A DNA stretch of 64,000 nt from Palsa-504 sp963744005 (lineage in GTDB: Bacteria; Actinomycetota; Actinomycetes; Streptosporangiales; Streptosporangiaceae): the NCBI GenBank assembly GCA_963744005.1, contig CAVURU010000002.1, forward strand, positions 248,001 through 312,000, written 5' to 3'. The notes under the pieces were generated by a model that had not been told where the DNA came from, did not search any database, and was given only the letters and a program-made list of their open reading frames with translations. Positions 1 through 8,821 of the stretch are shown in pieces. A program made the position numbers and the translations under genes. Numbering within the stretch: position 1 is the stretch's first letter; the number at the start of each line of letters is the position of its first letter.

Positions 1-440
1 AGCTCGGCGTGGAAGCCGTGGATGACCCGCAGGGTGAACTCGGGGAACTCCAGCACATCGCCTTCGCCGCGCCCGGCCACGCTCATGATCTTGGAGGTGT
101 CCAGGCCTCCCCGGGTCAGCACGTCGGCACCGAGCGGGTGGATGACCACGGGCGCGCCGGTCTGCAGGGCGACCTGGGCCGCATCGGACATGTGATCGTA
201 GTGCGGGTGGCCGATGAGGACCGCGTCGGCGCGGGTCACCTCATCGGGCCGGAAGCCGAGACCGCGCATCCGCGGTCCCCGGTCGTAAAAGGTGTCCAGC
301 AGGACGACCCGGTCCCGGAAGTTCAGCTCGTAGTTGGACGTGCCGTACCAGCGGATAGTGAGTGCATCGGGATCTGAGTTGGCGGCTCCGCCGAGCATCG
401 CAGGGCGCCGGTAGCCGAGGACGGGATCACTGTTGATCAT
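1..440 (-). CDS. MBL-fold metallo-hydrolase, 3' part outside window
   Basis: The gene runs leftward off the window edge, so only the first 146 or so residues are visible. A GGAGG Shine-Dalgarno lies a few bases before the ATG at 440. The protein has the metallo-beta-lactamase zinc motif HPHYDH at residues 78-83, preceded by a beta-strand segment with LLDTFYD that is typical of UlaG-like or RNase Z-like MBL hydrolases. The substrate cannot be told from this fragment. It is divergent from the HNH gene across about 240 bases of intergenic DNA with a small A-rich patch near 610-630. The missing C-terminal half carries the other metal ligands, so activity cannot be judged. Confidence 0.85.
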   Translation of the reverse strand, partial: MINSDPVLGYRRPAMLGGAANSDPDALTIRWYGTSNYELNFRDRVVLLDTFYDRGPRMRGLGFRPDEVTRADAVLIGHPHYDHMSDAAQVALQTGAPVVIHPLGADVLTRGGLDTSKIMSVAGRGEGDVLEFPEFTLRVIHGFHAE

Positions 441-681
441 GGGCTGACCTCCCAGCCGTCATCGCCTCCCGCGGGAGGCCTCGCCTTCATCGTTCGCCTC
501 GTGCGCCGTGCGGTCAACCGGCAGATGACGATGCCGGGGTGGTGTTCTCATGCCGGCCGGGACCGCGTCTGCTCGCCGGCCCGGAAATGTCAGTGCCCCG
601 GTCTAGAGTCGAATAAAACAGCAAAAACCCGTACCAGCCTGACGATCCGACCGGCCAGCTCCGGTGAATGGAGGTGGGTCC

Positions 682-2406
682 ATGGCGAACAGCGCTCCCC
701 CGGCCAACGCCGCCGAAGCGATGGACATGGCCCTCACCGGGCTGAAATACCTGGCCTGCTCCGAGGCCACCACGTTGGCGGCGCAGGCTCAGGCGGAGAT
801 CCTGCGGGCCCTCGAGCAGGCCGGTGCCATCACGACCGCGGCGCGGGCGTGGGTCCTGGCCGCATTCACCGCCGGGCAGGGCTACAGCGACGACGCGGAC
901 TACAGCCCGAAGGCGTGGCTCATCCACCAGACCGGAATCACCAGGGGCGCGGCCCGCGCGCACGTGAGCTGGGCCCGCCGCACCACCGGCCACCCGGCCG
1001 TGCTGATAGCCCTGGCCGAGGGCACCAGCATCAGTGCGTCCATGGCGGGACTGATCTGCGGCTGGTCTGACCGGCTCCCGGCCGATTGCCGGGCCGCCGC
1101 CGATGAGATCCTGATCGCCGCGGCGCGGGCCAGGGCCACCCAGGCGGAGCTGGCCGGGCTGGCCGCGGAGATCTACGCCCGGTCCCGGCCCGGCCGCGAC
1201 GACGACCCGGAGCCCGCGTTCGAGGACCGGCAAGTGCGGGTCGAGACCACCTTCGGCGGCGCCGGGGTCATCACCGGCGACCTCACCCCCGGATGCACGG
1301 CCATCGTGACCGCCGTCCTGGAGTCGCTGTCCGCCCCGGCCGGCGCCGGGGACACCCGGACCCGGGAGCAGCGCTACCACGACGCGCTGGAAGAGGCGAT
1401 GCGCCGGCTGATCGCGTCGGGCCTGCTGCCGGACCGGGCCGGGCAGCCGACCAAGGCCATGGTCCACGTCGCGCTGGCCGAGCTCCGCGCCGGGCCGGAC
1501 GGCTCCGCCCTGGAAACCCTGTGGATCACCGAGATGCAGATCCGGTGGGCCGCCCGCCGCGCCGAGGCCGCCGACGGCAACGGCGCAGACGGCGGCGCGT
1601 GGCTGGACGGCGACGATGCCCGCGCCGCGGCCTGCGACGCGGCCCTCACCCCGGTCGTCACCGGCAACGTCAACATCGCCATCCTGGACGACCTGGTCCA
1701 GCTCTGCCTGCAGCTGGGCGGGCACGGCTGGCACTGCTCCCCGGCGGCCGGCGGTCAGGCCCCGCACCCTGGCTCCGCCCCCGCCTCGAAGGCTTCCGGC
1801 CCGACGGGCCTGGACCACCTCACCGGCATGTCCCGGGCCGCGCTGGAACGGGCCATCATCGGCAAGGCCATCGACCTGCTGTCCGGGCCCGGCGGGCTAG
1901 CCAGCTTCCTGCGCACCAAGCAGCTCGGCGCCCGGCTCGCCGGGCCCAGCCTCCCCCTGGACATCGGGGTCAGCTCCACCATCCCGGCCGGCATCCGGAC
2001 CGCGGTCATCCTGCGGGACCGCAAATGCCGATGGCCGGGCGGCTGCGAGCAGCCCGCCGCGGCCTGCCAGGTCCACCACGTCCGCCACCAGGCCCACGGC
2101 GGGCCCACCAGCGTGGCCGGGTGCGTCCTGCTGTGTTCCTACCACCACCAGGTCGTCATCCACCGGCAGGGCTGGACCCTGGTCCTCAACCCCGACGGCA
2201 CCACCACCGCCTGGAACCCCGGCCGGACCAAGATCCTGCACAGCCACGCCCCGCCCGCCCGAGCGGGTGAGATCGGCCGGGGGGGAGATGGATGGGGGAT
2301 GTGGAGGGTGGTGGTAGCGGACGGGGAGCTTGTGGTAGCGGGTGGCGACGGCGCGGTTGCGCTTGAGGGGGTTGATGCCGCATGGAGGGCGTGCCGCTGC
2401 TGGTAG
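682..2406 (+). CDS. DUF222 / HNH endonuclease domain protein with an abnormal C-terminal tail
   Basis: This is a member of the large actinobacterial 13E12-like family: a helical DUF222 region (about residues 15-340) followed by an HNH nuclease domain. In the HNH part the zinc-binding or fold Cys is at about residue 449 (CRWPGGCEQ), the His-His pair at about 465 (VHHVRH) and a later SYHH segment near 489. The ATG at 682 is preferred over the upstream GTG at 664 because GGAGG sits 7 bases before it. Relatives usually end shortly after the HNH domain. Here reading continues about 45 residues past position 2270 through DNA that, on the other strand, is the 3' end of a dead transposase. The tail is therefore probably an insertion product. 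The family is multi-copy in many actinobacteria and its role is not settled. Confidence 0.85.
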   Translation: MANSAPPANAAEAMDMALTGLKYLACSEATTLAAQAQAEILRALEQAGAITTAARAWVLAAFTAGQGYSDDADYSPKAWLIHQTGITRGAARAHVSWARRTTGHPAVLIALAEGTSISASMAGLICGWSDRLPADCRAAADEILIAAARARATQAELAGLAAEIYARSRPGRDDDPEPAFEDRQVRVETTFGGAGVITGDLTPGCTAIVTAVLESLSAPAGAGDTRTREQRYHDALEEAMRRLIASGLLPDRAGQPTKAMVHVALAELRAGPDGSALETLWITEMQIRWAARRAEAADGNGADGGAWLDGDDARAAACDAALTPVVTGNVNIAILDDLVQLCLQLGGHGWHCSPAAGGQAPHPGSAPASKASGPTGLDHLTGMSRAALERAIIGKAIDLLSGPGGLASFLRTKQLGARLAGPSLPLDIGVSSTIPAGIRTAVILRDRKCRWPGGCEQPAAACQVHHVRHQAHGGPTSVAGCVLLCSYHHQVVIHRQGWTLVLNPDGTTTAWNPGRTKILHSHAPPARAGEIGRGGDGWGMWRVVVADGELVVAGGDGAVALEGVDAAWRACRCW

Positions 2407-3040
2407 AGGGGGGGGTCGAAGGCGGGAGGGAGGCCGCTGCTGTCTTGGTTCTTGCGGTGGGAGATGTGGTGGGCCTGCTGGGGGATGGTGGAGGCAGATG
2501 GCGGGGAGGAGCCAGGCGCGGTTGGCGCGGGAGCCGTAGGCCTTGTGGGCGAGGACGAGGTCGGCAGGGTGCTGGGCCGGCCGGGAAAGGGCCGGGGCAC
2601 GGGGATCTGCGTCCAGCACGGGGGCGAACTGCGGGCTGTCGCCGCGCTGGGGGGCGGTGAAGACGATGGACAGGGGCTTATGGCCCTGCTCGAAGGCCAG
2701 GTGGAACTTGGTGCTCAGGCCGCCGCGGGACCGGCGCAGAGGCGTGGTCGGCGGGCTCGCGCCGCGGCGGCTCGGGCTGCAGGCCCTCTGAAGCGCGCGC
2801 CGGCCGCGCGCAGGTGCGCCCGCGCCAAGGAGGAGTCAACGGAAACGTGCCAGGTGATGAGCCCGGCCGCGTCCGCGAGGGCCTGCAGCGCGGACAAGAT
2901 AGAGCGCCCAGGTGCCGTCCCGCTGCCAGCGGCGGAACAGCCAATAAGCAGACTGCACGCCTACGGCGGGACTCCCGCCACGGCGCCCGACCGGACCCGC
3001 CACCGGACCCGTCGATGAGGCGCGACCGGCGGGGCGGGGA
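2290..3040 (-). pseudogene. Decayed IS5-family transposase remnant
   Basis: Pieces of one IS5-type DDE transposase appear in order in different minus-strand frames. They are a LIDG...APWR segment near 3015-2970, FRRWQRDGTW near 2945-2915, ALQALADAAGLITWHVSVDS near 2895-2835, RSRGGLSTKFHLAFEQGHKP near 2740-2680, HKAYGSRANRAW near 2570-2530 and GINPLKRNRAVATRYHKL near 2380-2330. At least three frame changes separate them. The first catalytic Asp survives in SVDS, but the second is His in HKAYGS (the family has DKAYGS) and the Glu expected before CGIN is gone. It cannot encode a working enzyme. I could not define terminal inverted repeats or a target duplication. The 3' end overlaps the tail of the HNH gene. 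Confidence 0.8.
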
Positions 3041-3241
3041 GCAGAGGAGCAGAAGTGAGGGAGAAAAGAGAAAAGCGGGGTGAACACCCGGGCCTAGTCC
3101 CAGCATCTGCTTAGCGAAGGAGCTGCCTTCGCTGTCGTGGTGGTCAGGCGTCTGTGACCACTTGCCTGGTTAAGCTCTTTGCTGTTGCTCCTGAAGGCCT
3201 GGGTCTCCTGGCGGCCCCGATCCAGCAAAGGCGGTACACCC

Positions 3242-3823
3242 ATGAGCGAGCCAGTCCGCGAGCCGCGCGAGCCCGCGTTGCGGGCTTCGGACGCCGAGCG
3301 GGACCGGGTCGTCGACCTGCTGGCCGGCGCGGCCGGGGAGGGGCGGATCACCCTCGAGGAGTACTCCGAGCGCAGCGCGGCGGCGCTGGCCGCGCGGACG
3401 AACGAGGATCTCGCCGCTCTCACGGCCGACCTGCCCGCCCCGGCCGTCTCCACTAGCCGCAGTGAGGTCAGCCCGGCTCATGAGCAGATCCACACGTTGC
3501 TCGGCAATGAGACGCGCAAAGGGTCGTGGGTGGTGCCGGCCCGGCTCAGCATCCGCTCCGTGCTGGGCGACTGCCACATCGAGTTGCAGCACGCCGTCAT
3601 CCGGCAGCCGGTGACCACGATCGAGGCGACGGCCAAGTTCGGGTCGGTGACTCTCTATGTGCCGGACGGCATCGAGGTGCGGCTCAGCGGCCGGTCCGTC
3701 CTGGGCAGCAAGTCATCCGAGCTGCGCAGCGAGCCCCGGCCGGGCGCGCCGGTCATCGACGTGCGCTGCGACGTGTTCTGCGGGGCGGTCAACGTCCGCA
3801 GGCCCGAGCCGGGCATGCGCTGA
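3242..3823 (+). CDS. DUF1707 (SHOCT-like) protein with LiaF-like C-terminal region
   Basis: A 193-residue soluble protein. The N-terminus has the DUF1707 signature (LRASDAERDRVVDLLAGA, about residues 12-29, then GRITLEEYSER). The second half is a beta-rich DUF2154/LiaF-like segment (SVLGDCHIEL, KFGSVTLYVPDG, RSVLGSKSS), related to the C-terminal domain of cell-envelope stress proteins of the LiaF type. The start at 3242 is chosen because an AAAGGCGG ribosome site precedes it and DUF1707 then begins at the usual place; the frame is open further upstream. It has no membrane segment, unlike many relatives. It ends 10 bases before the stop of the convergent FGGY kinase. The function is unknown, and a link to envelope stress is only suggested by the domain. 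Confidence 0.85.
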   Translation: MSEPVREPREPALRASDAERDRVVDLLAGAAGEGRITLEEYSERSAAALAARTNEDLAALTADLPAPAVSTSRSEVSPAHEQIHTLLGNETRKGSWVVPARLSIRSVLGDCHIELQHAVIRQPVTTIEATAKFGSVTLYVPDGIEVRLSGRSVLGSKSSELRSEPRPGAPVIDVRCDVFCGAVNVRRPEPGMR

Positions 3824-3833
3824 GGCAGCGGGG

Positions 3834-5270
3834 TCAGGCGCGATCCAGGCCCGCCAGGCCGTCGGCCATGGCTTGGAACAGCGGGTCGGTGAAGCTGGTC
3901 AGGGTGGAGTAGACCTGGTTGACCTGCCGGTAGGCGCGGGCGGCGGGGCCGGGGGCGAAGTCGTCGCCCGGGCCGACCATGGCCGCGGTGGCCTCGTCCC
4001 AGCCGGGATACAGGCCGTGGCCGACGGCGGCGCAGATGGCCGCGCCGAGGCCGGCCGCGTCGCTGGCGGCGGCCCGCCGGGCCGGGCGGTCGAAGACGTC
4101 GGCCAGGATCTGCATCATCAGGTCCGAGCGGGAGCCGCCGCCGGAGACCAGCAGGGGTGAGAGCCGGCCGCCGAGGGCCCGTTCCATGGCCGCGGTGTGG
4201 TTGGCCATGGTCAGCGCGATGCCTTCCAGCAGGGAGCGGTAGACGTGGGCGCGGCCCTGGCTGCCGTCAAAGCCCAGCAGGGCGCCGCGGCGCCAGGTCG
4301 CGTCGCCGGGCGCGAGCCAGTCCGGGACGGTGAGCAGCCCGTTGCTGCCCGGCGCGAGGTCGGCGGCCGCGGCGTTGAGGGTGTCCTCGAAACCGGGACC
4401 GCCCGGCGCGGGTTCCGCGACGGGCTCGCCCTCCAGCAAGGTGCGGTACCAGCTGACCATCCACATGCCGCGGCGGATCCCGGTGCTCTCGTACAGGTAC
4501 CGGCCGGGCCGGGCGGCGAAGTTGACCCAGTAGCTGTCGTCGGCGCTGCGCGAGGCGGTCCCGGTGGTCATGGCCGCGATGTAGGTGCCGAGGGACAGCA
4601 GGACGGCACCGTCGTTCAGGCCCGCGCCCAGGGCCTCGACGGCCTTGTCGTTGGCCGTGGCGTAGACGGGCAGGCCGGCCGGGAGGCCGGTGGCTTGAGC
4701 GGCCGCGGCGGTCACCGCGCCCAGCCGCCCGCCCGGGGGAACGAGCTCGAAGAGCAGGTCGGGCGTCATGCCAGTGGCGGCGTAGGCGGCCGGATCGCGG
4801 GACCAGGCGGCCGTGTCGTGGTCGATGGGCCACAGGCCCTCGTAGTTGGCGGAGGTGTCGGTGAACTGGCCGGTCAGCCGGTGCGTCACGTAGCCCGAGG
4901 AGGTGGTGACCCAGCGGACCAGCGGATTGACCGGCTCGTAGGGCCGACCCACCCGCTCGTCCATCCAGCTCAGCACCGGCTCGGCCAGGCCGCCGTCGGC
5001 GGTCAGCAGGGCGCGGCAGAAGCGGATAGTGCACAAGCCGACGGCCACGATGTCGGCGGGGTCGCCGCCGAACCGCGCCATGACGTCCCGGCAGGCACCC
5101 TGGATCGAGTCCCAGATGTCGTCGCCGGGATGGACGGCGCGGCCGGGCACGGAGATGTCGTAGGGCTTCAGCCGCCTGCTGGCCGAGGCGTGCGCCTGGC
5201 CGCGGGCGTCGACGATGGTGACCTTGGTGCTCTGCGACCCGTTGTCGATGGCCAGCAGGTAGGGGCCCAC
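3834..5270 (-). CDS. FGGY-family carbohydrate kinase
   Basis: A 478-residue sugar kinase of the FGGY family, which phosphorylates polyols, pentuloses or related sugars with ATP. The N-terminal phosphate-1 motif is LLAIDNGSQSTK (residues 5-16). The C-terminal adenosine/FGGY signature VSGGGSRSDLMMQILAD lies near residue 375, and length fits the family (about 480-520). Translation starts at a GTG one base after the TGA of the upstream FAD oxidoreductase, so the two are translationally coupled. It is the last gene of a leftward SDR / FAD-oxidoreductase / kinase operon. The exact substrate cannot be assigned: xylulose-, ribulose- and erythritol-type kinases all look similar at this level. Confidence 0.88.
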   Translation of the reverse strand: MGPYLLAIDNGSQSTKVTIVDARGQAHASASRRLKPYDISVPGRAVHPGDDIWDSIQGACRDVMARFGGDPADIVAVGLCTIRFCRALLTADGGLAEPVLSWMDERVGRPYEPVNPLVRWVTTSSGYVTHRLTGQFTDTSANYEGLWPIDHDTAAWSRDPAAYAATGMTPDLLFELVPPGGRLGAVTAAAAQATGLPAGLPVYATANDKAVEALGAGLNDGAVLLSLGTYIAAMTTGTASRSADDSYWVNFAARPGRYLYESTGIRRGMWMVSWYRTLLEGEPVAEPAPGGPGFEDTLNAAAADLAPGSNGLLTVPDWLAPGDATWRRGALLGFDGSQGRAHVYRSLLEGIALTMANHTAAMERALGGRLSPLLVSGGGSRSDLMMQILADVFDRPARRAAASDAAGLGAAICAAVGHGLYPGWDEATAAMVGPGDDFAPGPAARAYRQVNQVYSTLTSFTDPLFQAMADGLAGLDRA

Positions 5271-5271
5271 C

Positions 5272-6792
5272 TCAGGCTCGCGGGCCCGGGTCGCCGCCCT
5301 CGGGTTCGAGGAGGCCGGCCTCAGGGAGGCCGGGTTCGAGCGGGAAGATGGTGCCCGCGTTCATGATGCCGCGCGGGTCGAAGGCCTGCTTGAGGGTGGT
5401 GAGCAGGCCGTAGGCGCTGCCGTGCTCCTCGCGCACCCACGGCGTGCGGTACTTGCCGATCCCGTGGTGGTGCACCATCGACCCGCCCAGCCGCAGGGCC
5501 TCGGTCACGATGATGGCGTTGAGCGGCTTGTGGTAGAGCTCGATCTCCTCGCGGGGGCTGCAGTTGATCGTGTAGTCGTAGACGAAATAGAGGTTGGTGC
5601 CGGTCTGGTAGCTGTGCGAGGAGTGGGCGCCGAGCATGGTCAGGTCGGCGGCCCGCGGGAACTCGCTGCGGATCCGGTGCATGACCGCCTCGAACAGGCC
5701 GCTGACCCGGGACCAGTCGATGGACACCTCGGTGGTGAACCCGAGGTGGGACCGGGCCAGCATGTCGGCCTTCTCCGCGTCGATCTTGTCCTGGCCCCAG
5801 TTGAGGTTGCCGAACCACTGCTCGATCCGGCGGCTGTCGACGCGCTGGTGCGGGCGGGCGGCGAAGAGCTGGTCGATGGCCTCCGCCGTGGCCCGGGCGA
5901 TGCCCTCGGGTCCCTCGGCCACCAGCACCACCACGTTCTTGTCCTGGTAGAAGTCGGCGAAGTGCTGGCGCGCGTCCTGCGGTGAGTAGACCCGGCACAC
6001 CGAGGGCCGGTAGCCGGCGGTGATCAGCTCACGGAGAGCGTCCACGCCGTCGGCGAAGCGGTCGACCAGGAACCCGAAGTACCGGTTGTGCTCCGGCTGG
6101 TAGCGGAAGAGCTTGACCGTCACCTCGGTGATGAAGCACAGGGCGCCCTCGCTGCCGATGGCGATGTGCCGGATGTCCGGTCCCGCGGCCCGGCGGGGCA
6201 CGTTCTTGATCCGGGCGACCTGCCCGCCGGGAAACACGGCTTCCAGGCCGACGACCATGTCCTCGATCCCGCCGTAGAGGGTGGAGAACTGGCCGATGGA
6301 CCGGGTCGCGACCAGGCCGCCCAGCTGGGCCAGCGGCTTGGACTGGGGCGAGTGGCCGGTGGTCAGCCCGCGAGCCTGCAGGGTCTCCTCGAGGTGCTGG
6401 AGCCCGACGCCGCACTGCACGGTGGCCATCATGTCGACCGGGTCGATGGAGACGATGGCGTTCATCCGGGAGCCGTCCAGCACCAGGCTGTCCTCGACCA
6501 CGGTCTCCAGGCCGCCCTCGGTGGCCGTCCCGCCGGTCCGGGGCACCACGTTGACCAGGTTGTCCTGCGCGAACCGCAGGACGGCCGCGACCTGCGCGGT
6601 GGACGAGGGATAGGCGATCGCAGCCGGGAACGGCCCGTCGTAGATCCCGTGCACGGCGGTGTACTTCCGGAAGCGGTCCACGCTGGCCGCCTTGAGCTGC
6701 TCATCGCCGGTCTCGATGGCACCGGGCCCGAGCAGGCTGATCATCGCGCCGGCGATGGCCGCCCGGCTCAGCGGGGATCGTGATGGGGCCAT
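5272..6792 (-). CDS. FAD-binding oxidoreductase (PCMH/VAO type, AGPS- or glycolate-oxidase-like)
   Basis: A 506-residue flavoprotein. The FAD_binding_4 (PCMH) domain covers about residues 55-235, with the pyrophosphate-loop segment VPRTGGTATEGG, then LVLDGSRMN, GLTTGHSPQSKP, GGLVATRSIGQFSTLYG and IGSEGALCFITEVT. The FAD-oxidase C-terminal domain follows and ends with the typical HHHGIGK active-site segment seen in alkyldihydroxyacetonephosphate synthase and D-lactate/glycolate oxidases. The reaction is probably oxidation of a hydroxy-acid or polyol. It sits 10 bases after the SDR gene and one base before the GTG of the kinase. The combination of an AGPS-like flavoprotein with a sugar kinase is not one I can map to a textbook pathway. 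Confidence 0.85.
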   Translation of the reverse strand: MAPSRSPLSRAAIAGAMISLLGPGAIETGDEQLKAASVDRFRKYTAVHGIYDGPFPAAIAYPSSTAQVAAVLRFAQDNLVNVVPRTGGTATEGGLETVVEDSLVLDGSRMNAIVSIDPVDMMATVQCGVGLQHLEETLQARGLTTGHSPQSKPLAQLGGLVATRSIGQFSTLYGGIEDMVVGLEAVFPGGQVARIKNVPRRAAGPDIRHIAIGSEGALCFITEVTVKLFRYQPEHNRYFGFLVDRFADGVDALRELITAGYRPSVCRVYSPQDARQHFADFYQDKNVVVLVAEGPEGIARATAEAIDQLFAARPHQRVDSRRIEQWFGNLNWGQDKIDAEKADMLARSHLGFTTEVSIDWSRVSGLFEAVMHRIRSEFPRAADLTMLGAHSSHSYQTGTNLYFVYDYTINCSPREEIELYHKPLNAIIVTEALRLGGSMVHHHGIGKYRTPWVREEHGSAYGLLTTLKQAFDPRGIMNAGTIFPLEPGLPEAGLLEPEGGDPGPRA

Positions 6793-6802
6793 GTAGGCCT
6801 TT

Positions 6803-7579
6803 CTAGCGGACGAGGTACCCGCCGTCGACGACCAGGACGTGGCCGTTGACGTAGTCCGAGGCCCGGCTGGCCAGGAAGACGGTGGCGCCCATCAGGTCCG
6901 ATATCTCGCCCCAGCGGGCGGCCGGGACGTGCTCGTCGATCCGGCGGGAGGCGTCCGGATCGGCGCGGGTGGCCTCGGTGATGGCCGTCTTGAAGTAGCC
7001 GGGCGCGATCGCGTTGACCTGGATGTTGTACCCGGCCAGCTCGTCGCAGTAGGCCTTGGTGAAGCCGACCAGGCCGGCCTTGGTGGCGGCGTAGGCAGGC
7101 GAGCTCAGGCCGCCCAGGAAGGAGAACAGCGACGCGATGTTGATGATCTTCCCGGACCGCTGCTCGATCATGAACCGGCTGGCCTCATGGGCCAGCTCGA
7201 AGGCGGCGGTCAGGTTGACCGCGACCATGGCGTCCCACTGGTCGCGGCCGAAGTCCTGCACGCCGGCCAGCAGGGCGATGCCCGCCGAGTTGACCAGGAT
7301 GTCGACCGAGCCGAGCGCCTCGACGCACTGGCGCACCACGGCGGCCGGGACGCCGGGCTGGGTGATGTCGGCCGCGGTGAACTCCAGCCGGCGGCCGGCG
7401 TCGGAGATGAGCCGATGGGTCGTCCCGTCGTCTTCGGCCAGGCCGACGGCGAAGATGTCGGCGCCGGCCTTGGCCAGGGCGAGCGAGAAGGCCTGGCCCA
7501 GGCCGGTGTTGCCGCCGGTGACCAGAGCGTTCCGCCCGGCCAGCGAGAACAGGTCAAGGCTGAAGTCGGCGATGTCCAT
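6803..7579 (-). CDS. SDR-family NAD(P)-dependent oxidoreductase (KduD-like)
   Basis: A 258-residue classical short-chain dehydrogenase. The nucleotide-binding motif TGGNTGLG is at residues 21-28, the NSAG motif at 97-100, catalytic Ser near 150, and the YAATK pair is Tyr163/Lys167. The C-terminus ends in VNGHVLVVDGGYLVR as in 2-dehydro-3-deoxy-D-gluconate 5-dehydrogenase (KduD) and sugar/polyol dehydrogenases. It is the first gene of the leftward operon with the FAD oxidoreductase and FGGY kinase, which supports a sugar or polyol substrate. Upstream, a TATTAT hexamer on the minus strand (7712-7707) could be a -10 element, about 130 bases before the start, but no convincing -35 accompanies it. 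No transporter for this operon is visible in the window. Confidence 0.88.
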   Translation of the reverse strand: MDIADFSLDLFSLAGRNALVTGGNTGLGQAFSLALAKAGADIFAVGLAEDDGTTHRLISDAGRRLEFTAADITQPGVPAAVVRQCVEALGSVDILVNSAGIALLAGVQDFGRDQWDAMVAVNLTAAFELAHEASRFMIEQRSGKIINIASLFSFLGGLSSPAYAATKAGLVGFTKAYCDELAGYNIQVNAIAPGYFKTAITEATRADPDASRRIDEHVPAARWGEISDLMGATVFLASRASDYVNGHVLVVDGGYLVR

Positions 7580-7760
7580 GAGTCAGCTGCCACCCGAGGA
7601 AGACGCGGGCCGGATGCGGGGTCTGGGACTGGCGGCCGAGGGACCTGGGCCGCCGGCATGATCCACGCCGACGGCCCAGGAGGGTGTCTCCGGCGGCCCA
7701 GCCCACATAATATCCGGGCCTTACCAGCCAGGACGCCCCAAGCGGGGTGTGACTTCCGGC

Positions 7761-8809
7761 TCATTCGCTCCAGCGGACGCCGATCGGGGCGTCCCCGCCG
7801 GGCAGCGGAAGGGACTGCGCCTCGGCCTCCACCACGGCTCGTTCGGCCTTCGAAAAGGGCCGCCAGGGCAGCACGGTGAGGAGCTGGCCGGCCCGGCGCC
7901 AGGTGCCGGCCACCTCGCCGGCGACCAGCAGGCAGCCCGGCCAGACGCGGGGCGTCCACAGGGCGAGCCGACGCTGGCCGTCCGGGACGAGCAGGGCGCG
8001 GTCGGCCCCCTGGAGCAGGAAGAAGGCGTCGCCGCTGGGCAGCAGGCGGGCACCCGCCGGGGGCCCGGGCTCGGCCCGGACGGCGGCTTCGTCCTCGGCC
8101 AGGATCCAGGCCTCGCCGGCCGGGGTGCGCACCCGGACCAGCTGCGGGCGGGGCGGGCCGGTGAGGGCCTCGAAGGCGCGGACGGCCGGCCGCCGGCCGA
8201 TCCCGGACCACTGGCCGAAGGCCTCGGGCGTGGCCGGGCCGTAGACGTGCAGGTAGCGGCGGGCGAGAGCCAGCCGCGCGGTCTGCGGGTCGGTGCCGGG
8301 CGGCGGCACGGCCCGGATGACGGGCTGCCTCGCGCCGTCCCACCGGATGGCGATCGTGCCGGTCGGCGAGGCGTACCTGAGGCTGTTGGGGTGCACGCCG
8401 AGGGCCCGGCCCGCCTCCCGGCAGGACAGGGTGCGGCAGGACTGGGCCGCATCGTCCAGCAGGCCGGCCAGCCGGGCGGCCAGGTCTTCGGCCCGCTGCC
8501 TGCGGCCGGCCGCCTCGGGCAGCAGGGCCAGCGTGAACAGGGCGATGTCCTGGGCGGCGGCGACGAAGACGCTGTACCGCGGCCCCCACACCTGGACCAG
8601 CGAGGGGTCCTCCCAGGCCGACGGGCCGGCCCGGTCACGCGGGCGTGGATGGACAGCAGCGCGGCCCGCGGCATGCTGTCCTGCAGCCCGGCCCAGGCGG
8701 CGCGACGGAGCGAGCCGGGCCCTATCTCGCGGCGCTCGTCGAGGCCGCCCGCTGTCCGCCGGAAGGCCACGATCTGCGCCCGGGTCAGCTCCAGCGGGGA
8801 TCCGGTCAC
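7761..8809 (-). pseudogene. Winged-helix DNA-binding protein (HTH_42 type), apparent frameshift
   Basis: Two frames must be joined to make one protein of the winged helix DNA-binding domain family (PF06224-like, related to AlkX/YcaQ). The first, from the GTG at 8809, gives LELTRAQIVAFRRTAGG through LLSIHARVTGP. After about position 8630 the family sequence continues one frame over with SAWEDPSLVQVWGPRY and runs 276-plus residues to the stop at 7761 (APIGVRWSE). A single missing base in the CCGGCC run near 8625-8635 explains the shift. It may be a real mutation or a sequencing/assembly error. The gene lies 12 bases after the phosphatase gene in the same operon. Family members have been linked to DNA repair or glycosylase activity, but its role here is not known. 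Confidence 0.7.
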
Positions 8810-8821
8810 GTGATCAGTACA

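Noticed and set aside
514..1818. A 434-codon open frame on the minus strand over the HNH gene
   Set aside because: It is a shadow frame made by high GC codon bias; its translation is Gly/Arg/Pro-rich without any domain, while the opposite strand has a recognisable family protein.
5321..5998. Long frames opposite and within the FAD oxidoreductase and kinase genes
   Set aside because: Arg/Pro/Ala/His-rich shadow translations without domains; the annotated frames have clear motifs.
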